From assembly GCA_026225255.1 (NCBI GenBank), contig JAMFSJ010000031.1, forward strand, positions 1-38,335: a DNA stretch of 38,335 nt, read 5' to 3'. Under the pieces are notes generated by a model that searched no databases, was not told the origin of the DNA, and worked only from the letters and a program-made list of their open reading frames with translations. Position 1 is the first letter of the stretch. Every line of letters begins with the position of its first letter. This DNA is from Methylacidimicrobium fagopyrum. Lineage in GTDB: Bacteria; Verrucomicrobiota; Verrucomicrobiia; Limisphaerales; UBA11358. Both the position numbers and the translations under genes were made by a program. Positions 7,215-15,942 of this stretch are shown piece after piece.

Positions 7215-8107
7215 TGGAACATAGCCGCGCCATCACCAAAAAAAGCGCGTCCAACCTGGCGCTCGCCTTCATCTTGCTCCCGCGTGAAAAACGCGATGCC
7301 ATGTCCGCGCTCTACGCTTTTTGTCGCGAAGTGGATGACGTAGCCGACGAAGATTCCATCCCGACCGAAACGCGTCGCGCGCAACTCGCGGAATGGCGCG
7401 CCGACATCCAACGCGCGTGCGAAAATCGGCGCGGCGAGACGCCATCGATCCCCAATTTTTTGGTTAACCGTGAATTGCAGCCCGTTATCCAAAAATTCAA
7501 ATTGCCCTTTGAACTCTTCGATGAACTCATCAAAGGTTGCGAAATGGATCTGGAAACCAAGCGCTACGAAGATTTTGAGCAGCTTGAACTCTATTGCTAC
7601 CGCGTTGCTTCCGCCGTCGGACTTTTGAGCATCGAGATTTTTGGCTATAAAAATTCCGATTGCTACGATTACGCGATTTATCTCGGCAAAGCGCTGCAAC
7701 TTACGAACATTTTGCGCGACGTAAAAAACGACGCCGCCCGCGAACGCATTTATTTACCGCGCACGGAACTCGCAAAATTTGGCGTCACCGAAAATGAAAT
7801 TTTGAATTCCCAGTATTCAGAAAATTATTTCAAGCTAGCCGCAAGCATTGACGAACGCGCCCGCCACTTTTATCAACTCGCGCAAAAAACCTTGCCGCCG
7901 GAAGATCGCAAATCCATGGTCGCCGCCGAACTGATGGGTTCCGTTTATTGGCAACTGTTGCTGAAACTCGAACGTGGAAATTTCGACGTCTTCGGCCCCC
8001 AACCGTTGAAATTATCCAAGCCGCGCAAACTCATGCTGATTTTCCAATCGTGGCTGCGCTACCTGCTCGGCTCGACGAAATCAAATTACGGAACGCCCCT
8101 TTCCTAA
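7214..8107 (+). CDS. hpnD: Presqualene diphosphate synthase-type squalene/phytoene synthase
   Basis: This 297-residue trans-isoprenyl diphosphate synthase has both aspartate-rich motifs that bind diphosphate through Mg2+: DDVAD (41-45) and DVKND (169-173), with CREVDD and LTNILRDV contexts. EMDLETKRY in the middle and RIYLPRTELAKFGV favour the HpnD group, which condenses two farnesyl diphosphates to presqualene diphosphate for squalene and hopanoid synthesis. Phytoene synthase is the main alternative. HpnC and HpnE, the usual partners, are not in this window. The start is coupled to the preceding small membrane protein (TAATG). A hairpin spans the stop codon. Confidence 0.87.
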   Translation: MEHSRAITKKSASNLALAFILLPREKRDAMSALYAFCREVDDVADEDSIPTETRRAQLAEWRADIQRACENRRGETPSIPNFLVNRELQPVIQKFKLPFELFDELIKGCEMDLETKRYEDFEQLELYCYRVASAVGLLSIEIFGYKNSDCYDYAIYLGKALQLTNILRDVKNDAARERIYLPRTELAKFGVTENEILNSQYSENYFKLAASIDERARHFYQLAQKTLPPEDRKSMVAAELMGSVYWQLLLKLERGNFDVFGPQPLKLSKPRKLMLIFQSWLRYLLGSTKSNYGTPLS

Positions 8108-8116
8108 CGGGCGTTC
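8091..8116 (+). terminator. Hairpin across the hpnD stop codon
   Basis: GAACGCCC (8091-8098) pairs perfectly with GGGCGTTC (8109-8116) around a 10-base loop that contains the TAA stop. No T-run follows, so it is at best a weak or Rho-aided terminator, or a 3'-end stabiliser. Confidence 0.45.
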
Positions 8117-8192
8117 GCCAAGGGGGACGCTACCAACCCGCACGATAGTCATCAAAACGCAGTTCAACGCGAGGCGGCAAGGTAATCGTCAT

Positions 8193-8222
8193 TTGACGCG
8201 CCCGCTTTTTGCAGGCTAGATT
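8193..8222 (+). promoter_or_regulatory. Candidate sigma-70 promoter for the hydrolase
   Basis: TTGACG (8193-8198) and TAGATT (8217-8222) are spaced by 18 bases. The ATG is at 8247, giving a short leader of about 18 bases. Confidence 0.5.
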
Positions 8223-8246
8223 CTCCCAGTTCAAAATCGGTTAGTC

Positions 8247-8963
8247 ATGCGTCTATTCATTTTTACGATACTGTTTGTATTTATGGCCATTTCTCCGCTG
8301 ACAACTTTGACCGCGTCGGGGCAGGAATACGTCATTCTATTGCACGGACTTTGCCGCACCAGCCGTTCGATGGATACGATGGCGGACGCGCTGACGCAAG
8401 CCGGTTACCAAGTGCGCAATGTGGATTATCCTTCGCGCTCGGCCACGGTCGAGCAACTCGCGGAAAGCACGATTGGTCCCGCCGTGGCTGATTGCGAACG
8501 TGCTGGCGCGACGAAAATTAATTTCGTCACCCATTCGCTCGGCGGCATTCTCGTGCGCAGTTATCTCGCGCAACATGCCATCACTAATCTCGGTCGCGTC
8601 GTGATGCTCGGTCCGCCGAATCAGGGGAGCGAAGTTGTGGACAAACTGGGCGGCTGGTGGCTCTTCAAAAAAATCAACGGCCCGGCCGGAAATGAGTTAA
8701 GCACCGGCACCAATTCCACCCCGAATCGGCTGGGCGCGGCGAATTTCTGCGTCGGCATCATCGCGGGAAATCGTTCCATTAATTGGATCAATAGTTGGCT
8801 GATTCCCGGTCGCGACGACGGCAAAGTTTCGGTCCAGCGAACCAAACTTGCCGGCATGGCCGATTGGATTGAAGCTTCAACCTCGCATCCGTTCATCATG
8901 AAAAATAAAACCGTGATCGCGCAGACGATTTCATTTTTGCGCACCGGAAAATTTAAACATTAA
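8247..8963 (+). CDS. Secreted alpha/beta-hydrolase (lipase/esterase-like)
   Basis: A 238-residue protein with an N-terminal signal sequence (hydrophobic core about residues 3-22, ending near TASG). The alpha/beta-hydrolase fold shows the oxyanion strand VILLHGLCRTSRSM and the nucleophile elbow FVTHSLGGILVR with the catalytic Ser. The acid is likely in PGRDDGKVSVQ and the His in ASTSHPFIM. This matches the triacylglycerol lipase/PGAP1-like or 'esterase EstA-like' group that acts on ester-linked lipids outside the cytoplasm; the substrate is unknown. It has its own promoter and sits alone between hpnD and rsmA. Confidence 0.85.
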   Translation: MRLFIFTILFVFMAISPLTTLTASGQEYVILLHGLCRTSRSMDTMADALTQAGYQVRNVDYPSRSATVEQLAESTIGPAVADCERAGATKINFVTHSLGGILVRSYLAQHAITNLGRVVMLGPPNQGSEVVDKLGGWWLFKKINGPAGNELSTGTNSTPNRLGAANFCVGIIAGNRSINWINSWLIPGRDDGKVSVQRTKLAGMADWIEASTSHPFIMKNKTVIAQTISFLRTGKFKH

Positions 8964-8973
8964 TTTGAATCCC

Positions 8974-9041
8974 AGATAACCACCGACGGTGGCAAAGCTG
9001 GCCGGTTTTTATCCGTGTCCATCCGGGCCATCCGTGGTTAA
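8974..9041. repeat. Dispersed 'ATCCGTG' intergenic repeat before rsmA
   Basis: The ends TAACCAC (8977-8983) and GTGGTTA (9034-9040) are inverted, and the right half holds the phrase-like tandem ATCCGTGTCC/ATCCGGGCC/ATCCGTGG. The style is the same as the larger palindrome at 37366-37446 (ATCTGTG words). It lies directly upstream of rsmA. Confidence 0.6.
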
Positions 9042-9051
9042 ATTTTCCCCA

Positions 9052-9879
9052 ATGAAACTTACTGAAATGCGTGAAGTGCTGGAGCGGCGCGGGATTCAAC
9101 TCACGAAATCACTCGGCCAAAATTTTTTGCACGACGGCAACCAGCTCCAACGCATTGTGGATTCCGCTGAATTGGTAAACGCCGATAAAGTTCTGGAGAT
9201 TGGCCCCGGCCTCGGCCCGCTGACGGAATTGATTTTGGCCCAAGCGGGCACGGTGCTCGCGATTGAAATGGACGGTCGGCTCGTGGAAGTTTTACGGGAA
9301 CGTTTTTCGACTCCGCATTTTGAACTGCTCCACGCGGACGCGCTGGCCTTGTTGAAACACGAGCCACGCGATTGGCGCGATTGGAAACTCGTCGCCAACC
9401 TGCCGTATTCCGTGGCCTCGCCGATTTTGGTGGAACTCGCCGCCGGTGTTCGCGCGCCCAAAATGATCGTCGCCACGCTGCAACTCGAAGTGGCAAAACG
9501 CCTGATGGCGCAGGCGGACGATGATGATTACGGCATTCTCACGTTGCTCGTGCAGCTCGATTTTTCGCCGCGCGGTTGGTTCAAGATTCCCGCCGGCTGC
9601 TTTTTCCCGGCGCCGGATGTGGATTCCGCCTGCGTCGTTTTGGAACGTCGCGCCGAACCGTTGCTGCCGGAAAATTTACGCGCCAGCTTTGTAAAAATCG
9701 TTAAACGCGCCTTCTCGCAACGGCGTAAAATGATGTTGAAATTATTGAAGCAAGATTGGGCGAAAGAAAAATTGGAAGCCGCGTTTGTTGAATTATCCAT
9801 CTCGCCGATGGAACGCGCGGAGAAGTTGAGCCTGGAACAATTAGTGGCGTTGACGAAAATTCTGGCGACGGAAAAATAA
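9052..9879 (+). CDS. rsmA: 16S rRNA dimethyladenosine transferase
   Basis: This 275-residue methyltransferase dimethylates the two adjacent adenines near the 3' end of 16S rRNA (A1518 and A1519 in E. coli numbering) during small-subunit maturation. It shows KSLGQNFLHD at the N-terminus, the SAM loop EIGPGLGPLTE (49-59), the acidic EMD after strand 2, and the NLPY catalytic motif (116-119; VANLPYSVASPIL), then the C-terminal helical domain with AFSQRRKMMLKLL. The open frame begins earlier (8989), but that upstream stretch is encoded by a repeat and has no family match, so ATG 9052 is the start. Confidence 0.95.
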   Translation: MKLTEMREVLERRGIQLTKSLGQNFLHDGNQLQRIVDSAELVNADKVLEIGPGLGPLTELILAQAGTVLAIEMDGRLVEVLRERFSTPHFELLHADALALLKHEPRDWRDWKLVANLPYSVASPILVELAAGVRAPKMIVATLQLEVAKRLMAQADDDDYGILTLLVQLDFSPRGWFKIPAGCFFPAPDVDSACVVLERRAEPLLPENLRASFVKIVKRAFSQRRKMMLKLLKQDWAKEKLEAAFVELSISPMERAEKLSLEQLVALTKILATEK

Positions 9880-9900
9880 GCGCTAAAAGGAAAACCATTT

Positions 9901-9934
9901 AACCGCTAATCTCCGCTGATCTTCGCTAATAAAA
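9901..9934 (+). repeat. Dispersed 'accgctaat' repeat downstream of rsmA
   Basis: The clearest single copy of the element with words CCGCTAAT, CGCTGATCTT and CGCTAATAAA. Related copies are at 3412-3490 and 21387-21480, both as inverted pairs. Confidence 0.65.
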
Positions 9935-10003
9935 CAAAGATTACCGAGATCACAGCGACACGGACAAAAGGGAAAGCATCCGGCATTAGGTGAGGGCTTT
10001 CGA

Positions 10004-10030
10004 CGTAGCTTTCGACGGGCGAAGGTTACG
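10004..10030. repeat. Hairpin repeat with CGTAGCTTTCG arms
   Basis: CGTAGCTTTCG (10004-10014) can pair with CGAAGGTTACG (10020-10030) over a 5-base loop (9 of 11 Watson-Crick plus G-U). It sits immediately upstream of the tRNA pseudogene. Confidence 0.5.
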
Positions 10031-10037
10031 TAGCTTA

Positions 10038-10103
10038 AGGCGCTTGACGCAGTGGTTGCTTACACCGGGCAGGTCGGGGGTTCGAGTGCCTCAGTGCCCA
10101 CCA
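10038..10103 (+). pseudogene. Degenerate tRNA-Val(UAC) with internal deletion
   Basis: The 3' half is tRNA-like: loop CTTACAC (anticodon TAC) at 10059-10065, variable AGGTC, a T-arm with loop TTCGAGT (10081-10087), acceptor strand AGTGCCC (10093-10099), discriminator A and an encoded CCA ending at 10103. The 5' acceptor strand AGGCGCT (10038-10044) pairs 6 of 7 with it, and the D-loop words CAGTGGTT are present. About ten bases are missing between the D-loop and the anticodon loop (66 nt instead of 76), removing the 3' D-stem and most of the 5' anticodon stem. The T-stem also has a G-G mismatch. Normal function is unlikely. Confidence 0.55.
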
Positions 10104-10531
10104 ATCTTTGTTTGCATGGCTAAATCCAGCCACTTCATTCTTGGATTATTTGCTACCAAATGGGATAGGCTACTGCTTGGCCCGGATCCAAGAATCCCCC
10201 ATGTTTTTTGTCGCAATAATTTAATGCCAGTTCAGCCTGCATTTATTTGATTTTTTGTTCACCTCATTGGCCTCAGCACGGGGTTGATTAAGACATTTTT
10301 TACGGAAATTCTTGTAAAAGCTGCTCTCAAAAAACGTGGGCTCAATCGCCTTGGTCGCCGGTGACTAAATTAATATTTTCAACAAAATCCCACTCAGATA
10401 CATAATCATGTTGTTGACATCTTTTCTTTGCTGTAGTAAATAATACTACACGCCACAACTTCGAACGCATAAAATTTTTCCGTTCACCTAGTGGAGCCAA
10501 AAAAAAATCACGAATAAAAACCTCCAAAAAT
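10104..10531. other. Non-coding gap before the AT-rich block
   Basis: No convincing gene is seen in this 428-base stretch; an open frame from 9990 to 10250 only spans the hairpin repeat and tRNA remnant. It holds a perfect 10-bp inverted repeat (ATTCTTGGAT 10137-10146 and its complement 10186-10195) and a promoter-like sequence near 10414. Base composition becomes visibly more AT-rich here. Confidence 0.6.
10414..10442 (+). promoter_or_regulatory. Candidate promoter for the secreted carbohydrate-binding protein
   Basis: TTGACA (10414-10419) is followed after 17 bases by TAAATA (10437-10442), which overlaps TAATAC (10441-10446). The ATG is about 90 bases downstream at 10532. Confidence 0.4.
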
Positions 10532-12481
10532 ATGCAATTAACATTTTATAAAACCGTTTTACGCACCCTGCAACCCGCTTTAGCACGGCAAATCACTGGT
10601 TTGATTCTGCTGCTTGGCCTTTTTTTGGCAGGCAATACGGCTAAAGCGCAACCTTATAATTACCTGGCCAATCCCGGTGCTGAAACCGGCGATACTACGG
10701 ACTGGACAATCTTTGGTGGCGGGGATCCCAATGTTAATAATTGGTATTCGCATAGCGGCACCTACGCCTTTTCGATTTACGCTAACAACCAAAATAATTT
10801 GGGATCCTTTGGAATGTTTCAATTATTTCCCATTGTTGCCAATCAAAAATTTACTGCCGACGGCTGGTATGGTTATGTGCAGTTGAGAGACACTAATGCC
10901 AGCAGCCTGCAAGTATCTTTCTTGGATGGCAGTGGAAATACGTTAGCGCTCTATTCTTCAATCCTCGTGACCAATGGATCTCCCAGCACGGGCCTTACGC
11001 AAAATGGTGGAGGCTATGATTTGTTCGTCACCAATCAGCTGGATCTCAACACAGGGGCAATCATTAATACGGTCACTAATTTAGTTGCCCCAGCCGGTGC
11101 CACCCAGGTGAAATTTGCCGTCGTCATCATTCAAGGAGTTGATCCCGATTGGTATTATGATTCGGTATATTGGGACGATTTTTCCTTGTTATCTGCTACT
11201 TTACAAACGATTGCCCCTTCGATTACCAACCTGGTTCCGGCGAATATAGCATTTGCCACCAACAAAAACTTTTCTTGCGATGCCATTGCCCAAAGCGGTG
11301 CAATCGTCACCAATGTGCAATTGATCGTTACCAGTGGCCAAGGCCTTTCTACAAATATATCCACCTATTCGTTATCTTCGGCTGATTTTACGGTAACCGG
11401 CTTGAATACGGATACCGTTCATATGAGCTATTCGCTGTCCAATAATATTGTTTACTCGGTAACAATTATGGCGACCGACAATCGGCATTTGACCAGCTCA
11501 TCGATCATTACTTTCAATACCCTAAGCTATTTTACATGGGAAGCTGAAGATTATGATTTTAACGGTGGCCAGTTCATTGATAATCCGGTGCCCACCGCAG
11601 ATAGCACGTATTCCAGTAACGCAGATCCACAACCGTTGGCGCAAGGCACGTTTGACCTTAAGAGTTATTATGCTTTTCCGGCAACCGCTGCAAATAATAC
11701 CGACCAAAATACTTGGACGAATATCGGTTTGGCTGAGATTGATTACCATGCTTGGAACAATGGGCAGCAACATCAATATCGCGCCGGCAATGCTGCTACA
11801 AATGCTGCGGGTGTAAATGATGTGAACGCACCCGGAGTGGAGACTTGTGGAGACGTTTTACGCCAGAGGTTCTTGGATGCGCGCATTGACTTCAACGATT
11901 CCCAAATCAGCGATTTTGATGCGGGTGGATGGCAAGTCGGAATGTGGCTGAATTATACCCGTAATTATCCTGCGGGCAGGTTCTATGTCTATGGTCGCTT
12001 AGCCGGATCTGGCGCGTTCAGCGGCACGACGTTGAGCATCGTGACTAATGGTGTGGGCAGCACCAATCAATCCGCCACACTTGTAGGGTCATTTGCTGAT
12101 GCAAATCCGGCGGGCTGGCAGGTTTACCATTGGGTGCCGATGTTAGACACCAATAATCAGGCAGCCATCCTCACCCTGACTGGAAAAGCCACTTTGCGAT
12201 TAACCGGCGGCAATAGTATGAATGCCAATTTTTATATGTTGGTGCCAGCTCCCTCCAGTCCTAATGCATTCAATGTCACCGTCAGTATGAATGGGCAGCA
12301 GCCAGGCATATCGTTTCCGACTCAGGCCGGATTCACCTATAAGTTGGTTTACAAGGTAAACCTCCAAGATCTTAATTGGACGGTTATTGGCAGCGTGACT
12401 GGTGATGGCTCAACTAAAAGTCTTACCGATACTGGTGCCTCCAGAGTGGGCAATCGCTTTTATGCAGTGCAAGCCCAATAA
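10532..12481 (+). CDS. Secreted protein with carbohydrate-binding-like modules
   Basis: A 649-residue exported protein. The signal peptide is strong (core TGLILLLGLFLAG, cleavage after AKA near residue 39). Residues about 42-225 look like a CBM4/9 or galactose-binding-like beta-sandwich (NPGAETGDTTDWTI, WYSHSGTYAF). Residues about 230-330 resemble an Ig-like module. Residues about 333-575 start with FTWEAEDYDFNGGQF, the 'EAEdy' opening typical of CBM6-like domains. The last 65 residues (GFTYKLVYKVNLQDLNW ... NRFYAVQAQ) match a C-terminal module also found in the cupredoxin at 32 kb. No catalytic motif is recognised, so it is probably a binding or surface protein. Composition is more AT-rich than the flanking housekeeping genes. 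Confidence 0.75.
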   Translation: MQLTFYKTVLRTLQPALARQITGLILLLGLFLAGNTAKAQPYNYLANPGAETGDTTDWTIFGGGDPNVNNWYSHSGTYAFSIYANNQNNLGSFGMFQLFPIVANQKFTADGWYGYVQLRDTNASSLQVSFLDGSGNTLALYSSILVTNGSPSTGLTQNGGGYDLFVTNQLDLNTGAIINTVTNLVAPAGATQVKFAVVIIQGVDPDWYYDSVYWDDFSLLSATLQTIAPSITNLVPANIAFATNKNFSCDAIAQSGAIVTNVQLIVTSGQGLSTNISTYSLSSADFTVTGLNTDTVHMSYSLSNNIVYSVTIMATDNRHLTSSSIITFNTLSYFTWEAEDYDFNGGQFIDNPVPTADSTYSSNADPQPLAQGTFDLKSYYAFPATAANNTDQNTWTNIGLAEIDYHAWNNGQQHQYRAGNAATNAAGVNDVNAPGVETCGDVLRQRFLDARIDFNDSQISDFDAGGWQVGMWLNYTRNYPAGRFYVYGRLAGSGAFSGTTLSIVTNGVGSTNQSATLVGSFADANPAGWQVYHWVPMLDTNNQAAILTLTGKATLRLTGGNSMNANFYMLVPAPSSPNAFNVTVSMNGQQPGISFPTQAGFTYKLVYKVNLQDLNWTVIGSVTGDGSTKSLTDTGASRVGNRFYAVQAQ

Positions 12482-12565
12482 ATCATAGGCAAGTGCCAAT
12501 TTAAGTGGGTATCGAATACGCCGACACCCGCTTATTGGTTCAAATATCAAACATACTCAAATTTT

Positions 12566-13447
<882 letters not shown>

Positions 13448-13690
13448 ATAAAACCCAGATGCTTTGTTTGGCGAATAGATTTTATAAACACACTCCTTCA
13501 ACTAAATAGTCGAGTTTACTGTGATCGTGTCTGCCGTTTGCAATTGTAATTCTAATCATGCCCAATAGCTAAATTGCATGTAGGACAGCCCAATGATCCG
13601 GTTGTCAAACGGCATTACCAACCGACGAATGATGGCTGCAATATAACTTAGCCACTTTTAGGGTTAATAAAACAGTGTGGGAAAAAATTG
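13448..13690. other. Intergenic stretch with nested inverted repeat
   Basis: No gene is seen in these 243 bases. TGCCGTTTG (13532-13540) is perfectly inverted at 13606-13614, and inside it GCAATT and AATTGC form a second nested pair. The structure could be a hairpin or an operator for the downstream GH2 gene; no promoter boxes are convincing. Confidence 0.4.
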
Positions 13691-15823
13691 ATGCCAGAAA
13701 TGGTGACTAATTCGAAAATGATAACTAAAAAAATTCCAGCCATATTAATAACCGTTTTTATTGCAGTTGCTTTTCTAAGCTCAGGCGTTGGGCTGGCTGA
13801 TGCCAAACCATCTAAGGTTTATAATTCCCGACAAGTTCTTTCGCTCGATGGCACATGGCAGATTGCCCTGAGCGACGCGACCAATGTTCCGGCAACATTT
13901 TCACACACCATTTCTGTGCCCGGATTGGTAGATATGGCTCAGCCGGCCATTTTTACCAATCTGGGATCGAAGACTAAGGAAAACGGAGCCACTTTCCTGA
14001 AATTTTATACCGCCCAAGATACTTTCTGGTATCGCCGCTCATTCACGATCAAGGGGCCGGTGCCCGAAGTGGCAATGTTGAAGGTTGGCAAAGCGATGTT
14101 TGGCACACGGGCTTTCCTTAATGGCCAATTCCTAGGGGAACATAAACCATGTTGGACACCGGGATATTTTGATGCCAAAGCGGCACTGAAAACTGGTCAA
14201 AATGAACTGATGATTGGCATCGGCGCGGATCGCGAGGCACTGGGCGAAGCTTATCCCGATGGTTTTGATTTTGAAAAGGAACGTTATATTCCGGGTATTT
14301 TTGACTCGGTAGAACTGATTCTCACCGGCACACCGCACGTCGTCAACGTTCAGGTCGCGCCCGACATAACGAATCAGACGGCACATGTGCGGCTGTGGCT
14401 CAAAGGCACCGCAGGCGGCGACGTCACCATAGAAATCCGCGAAGCAAAATCTGGAAAATTGGCCGGTAAAATTTCCCTACCGCTTTCAACTTCGCCCGAA
14501 CAAGTGGTTGATGAGGTTGTATCGATTTCTGATTGTCATTTGTGGTCGCCGGAAACTCCGTTTCTTTACCAGCTGACGGTTCGGACTACGGGCGATGAAT
14601 TCACCACGCGGTTTGGCATGCGTGAATTTCGACTGGACCCGGCGACCGGTCGGGCAATGTTAAATGGTAAGCCTTACTTTATGCGTGGCAGCAACATCAC
14701 GCTCTATCGTTTTTTTGAAGACCCAGAGCGGGGTGATTTACCGTGGGATGCTAATTGGATTCGCAAGCTGGATCGACGGATAAAAGACATGCATTGGAAC
14801 TGCTTGCGTTACAGCATCGGATTTCCGCCCGAATCCTGGTATAAGATTGCTGATGAAGAAGGAATTTTGATTCAAGATGAATTTCCGATCTGGGGACTGC
14901 CTAAAAAAACGACCCCGGATGAGCTGGCTGTGGAATACGCTGAGTGGATGCGGGAGCGCTGGAACCATCCGTGTGTTGTCATCTGGGATGCCAGTAATGA
15001 AACCAATGACAAGCGAATGGGCTTAGCTATGACTCAAGTGCGAAACCTCGATATGTCCGGACGTCCTTGGGATAATAGTTATAATCCTCCACAAGAACTA
15101 ACTGACTGTTTGGAGGGTCATCCTTACCATTTTTTAAATCCCACCAACAAGCTGATATATCTAGCCACTGCGGATCCCGCCGAAAAGGCTGATGGCAAAC
15201 ACGCCATAATCCTCAATGAATACGGCTGGCTTTGGCTCAACCGCGACGGGACGCCAACGCTATTGACCGCCGACCTCTATAAAAATCTGCTGGGCACCAA
15301 TTCCACCACGGCGCAACGCCGTCATCTCTATGCGCTTTATATGGCGGCTGAAACTGAATTCTGGCGTTCATACCGAAAAGATGCCGCCGTGATGCAATTC
15401 ACTGCTCTGAGTTATTCTCGCACCAATGGCCAGACAAGCGACAACTGGTTGGAGGGCGGCGTGGCCAAACTCAAATGGGAACCGGAATTTTACAAAAATG
15501 TCCGCGACTCTTTTGCACCCGTCGGCTTGATGATTCATTTTTGGAATGATAATGCGTCCGCTGGCAACACGATGCAAATCCCGGTCACGCTGATCAATGA
15601 TCTCGATGCTACATGGTCCGGCCCAGTAACCTTGCGCCTAAAAAGTGGCCGCCATGTGCTGGTTGAAAAGAAACAGGACGCAAGCATTGCCGCCCTTGGC
15701 ACGACGAATATTATCTTCGATATCGTTTGGCCTAAGCGAACGGGGCCATGTGTTTTAGAAACTGAATTGCGCGGTGCTGATGACAAACCAGTTCGTAGCG
15801 TGCGTGAATTGGTCATTAAGTGA
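13691..15823 (+). CDS. Exported glycoside hydrolase family 2 enzyme
   Basis: A 710-residue enzyme with an N-terminal signal peptide (hydrophobic core about residues 16-31). It has the GH2 order: sugar-binding sandwich (SLDGTWQIAL, WYRRSFTI, FLNGQFLGEH), Ig-like immunoglobulin sandwich (LWSPETPFLYQLTVRT), then a TIM barrel (FMRGSNITLYRF). The acid/base is E437 in WDASNETND and the nucleophile E510 in ILNEYGW, both in place. Family activities include beta-galactosidase, beta-mannosidase and beta-glucuronidase; sequence alone does not tell which. A distal Ig-like module (residues about 620-710) follows. I chose ATG 13691 over the TTG three bases earlier. It is likely periplasmic or surface-exposed and works on the same polysaccharide as its neighbours. 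Confidence 0.88.
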   Translation: MPEMVTNSKMITKKIPAILITVFIAVAFLSSGVGLADAKPSKVYNSRQVLSLDGTWQIALSDATNVPATFSHTISVPGLVDMAQPAIFTNLGSKTKENGATFLKFYTAQDTFWYRRSFTIKGPVPEVAMLKVGKAMFGTRAFLNGQFLGEHKPCWTPGYFDAKAALKTGQNELMIGIGADREALGEAYPDGFDFEKERYIPGIFDSVELILTGTPHVVNVQVAPDITNQTAHVRLWLKGTAGGDVTIEIREAKSGKLAGKISLPLSTSPEQVVDEVVSISDCHLWSPETPFLYQLTVRTTGDEFTTRFGMREFRLDPATGRAMLNGKPYFMRGSNITLYRFFEDPERGDLPWDANWIRKLDRRIKDMHWNCLRYSIGFPPESWYKIADEEGILIQDEFPIWGLPKKTTPDELAVEYAEWMRERWNHPCVVIWDASNETNDKRMGLAMTQVRNLDMSGRPWDNSYNPPQELTDCLEGHPYHFLNPTNKLIYLATADPAEKADGKHAIILNEYGWLWLNRDGTPTLLTADLYKNLLGTNSTTAQRRHLYALYMAAETEFWRSYRKDAAVMQFTALSYSRTNGQTSDNWLEGGVAKLKWEPEFYKNVRDSFAPVGLMIHFWNDNASAGNTMQIPVTLINDLDATWSGPVTLRLKSGRHVLVEKKQDASIAALGTTNIIFDIVWPKRTGPCVLETELRGADDKPVRSVRELVIK

Positions 15824-15942
15824 CCCGCAGTTTTAAAAAAATTGCGATTACAGATTCGATGTGGAGTAGTTTTTCGGTCACTAGGCAGGTTACCGCAAGG
15901 CAGCTTTCAATTTTATCCAAAACAGGTTAGCCTGATTTTCAC

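Noticed and set aside
9990..10250. 86-codon open frame across the rsmA downstream gap
   Set aside because: It runs through a hairpin repeat and the tRNA remnant and has no homology or ribosome-binding site.
10532..12481. Catalytic glycosidase assignment for the 649-residue exported protein
   Set aside because: No acid/base or nucleophile motif was found; the modules fit binding domains better.
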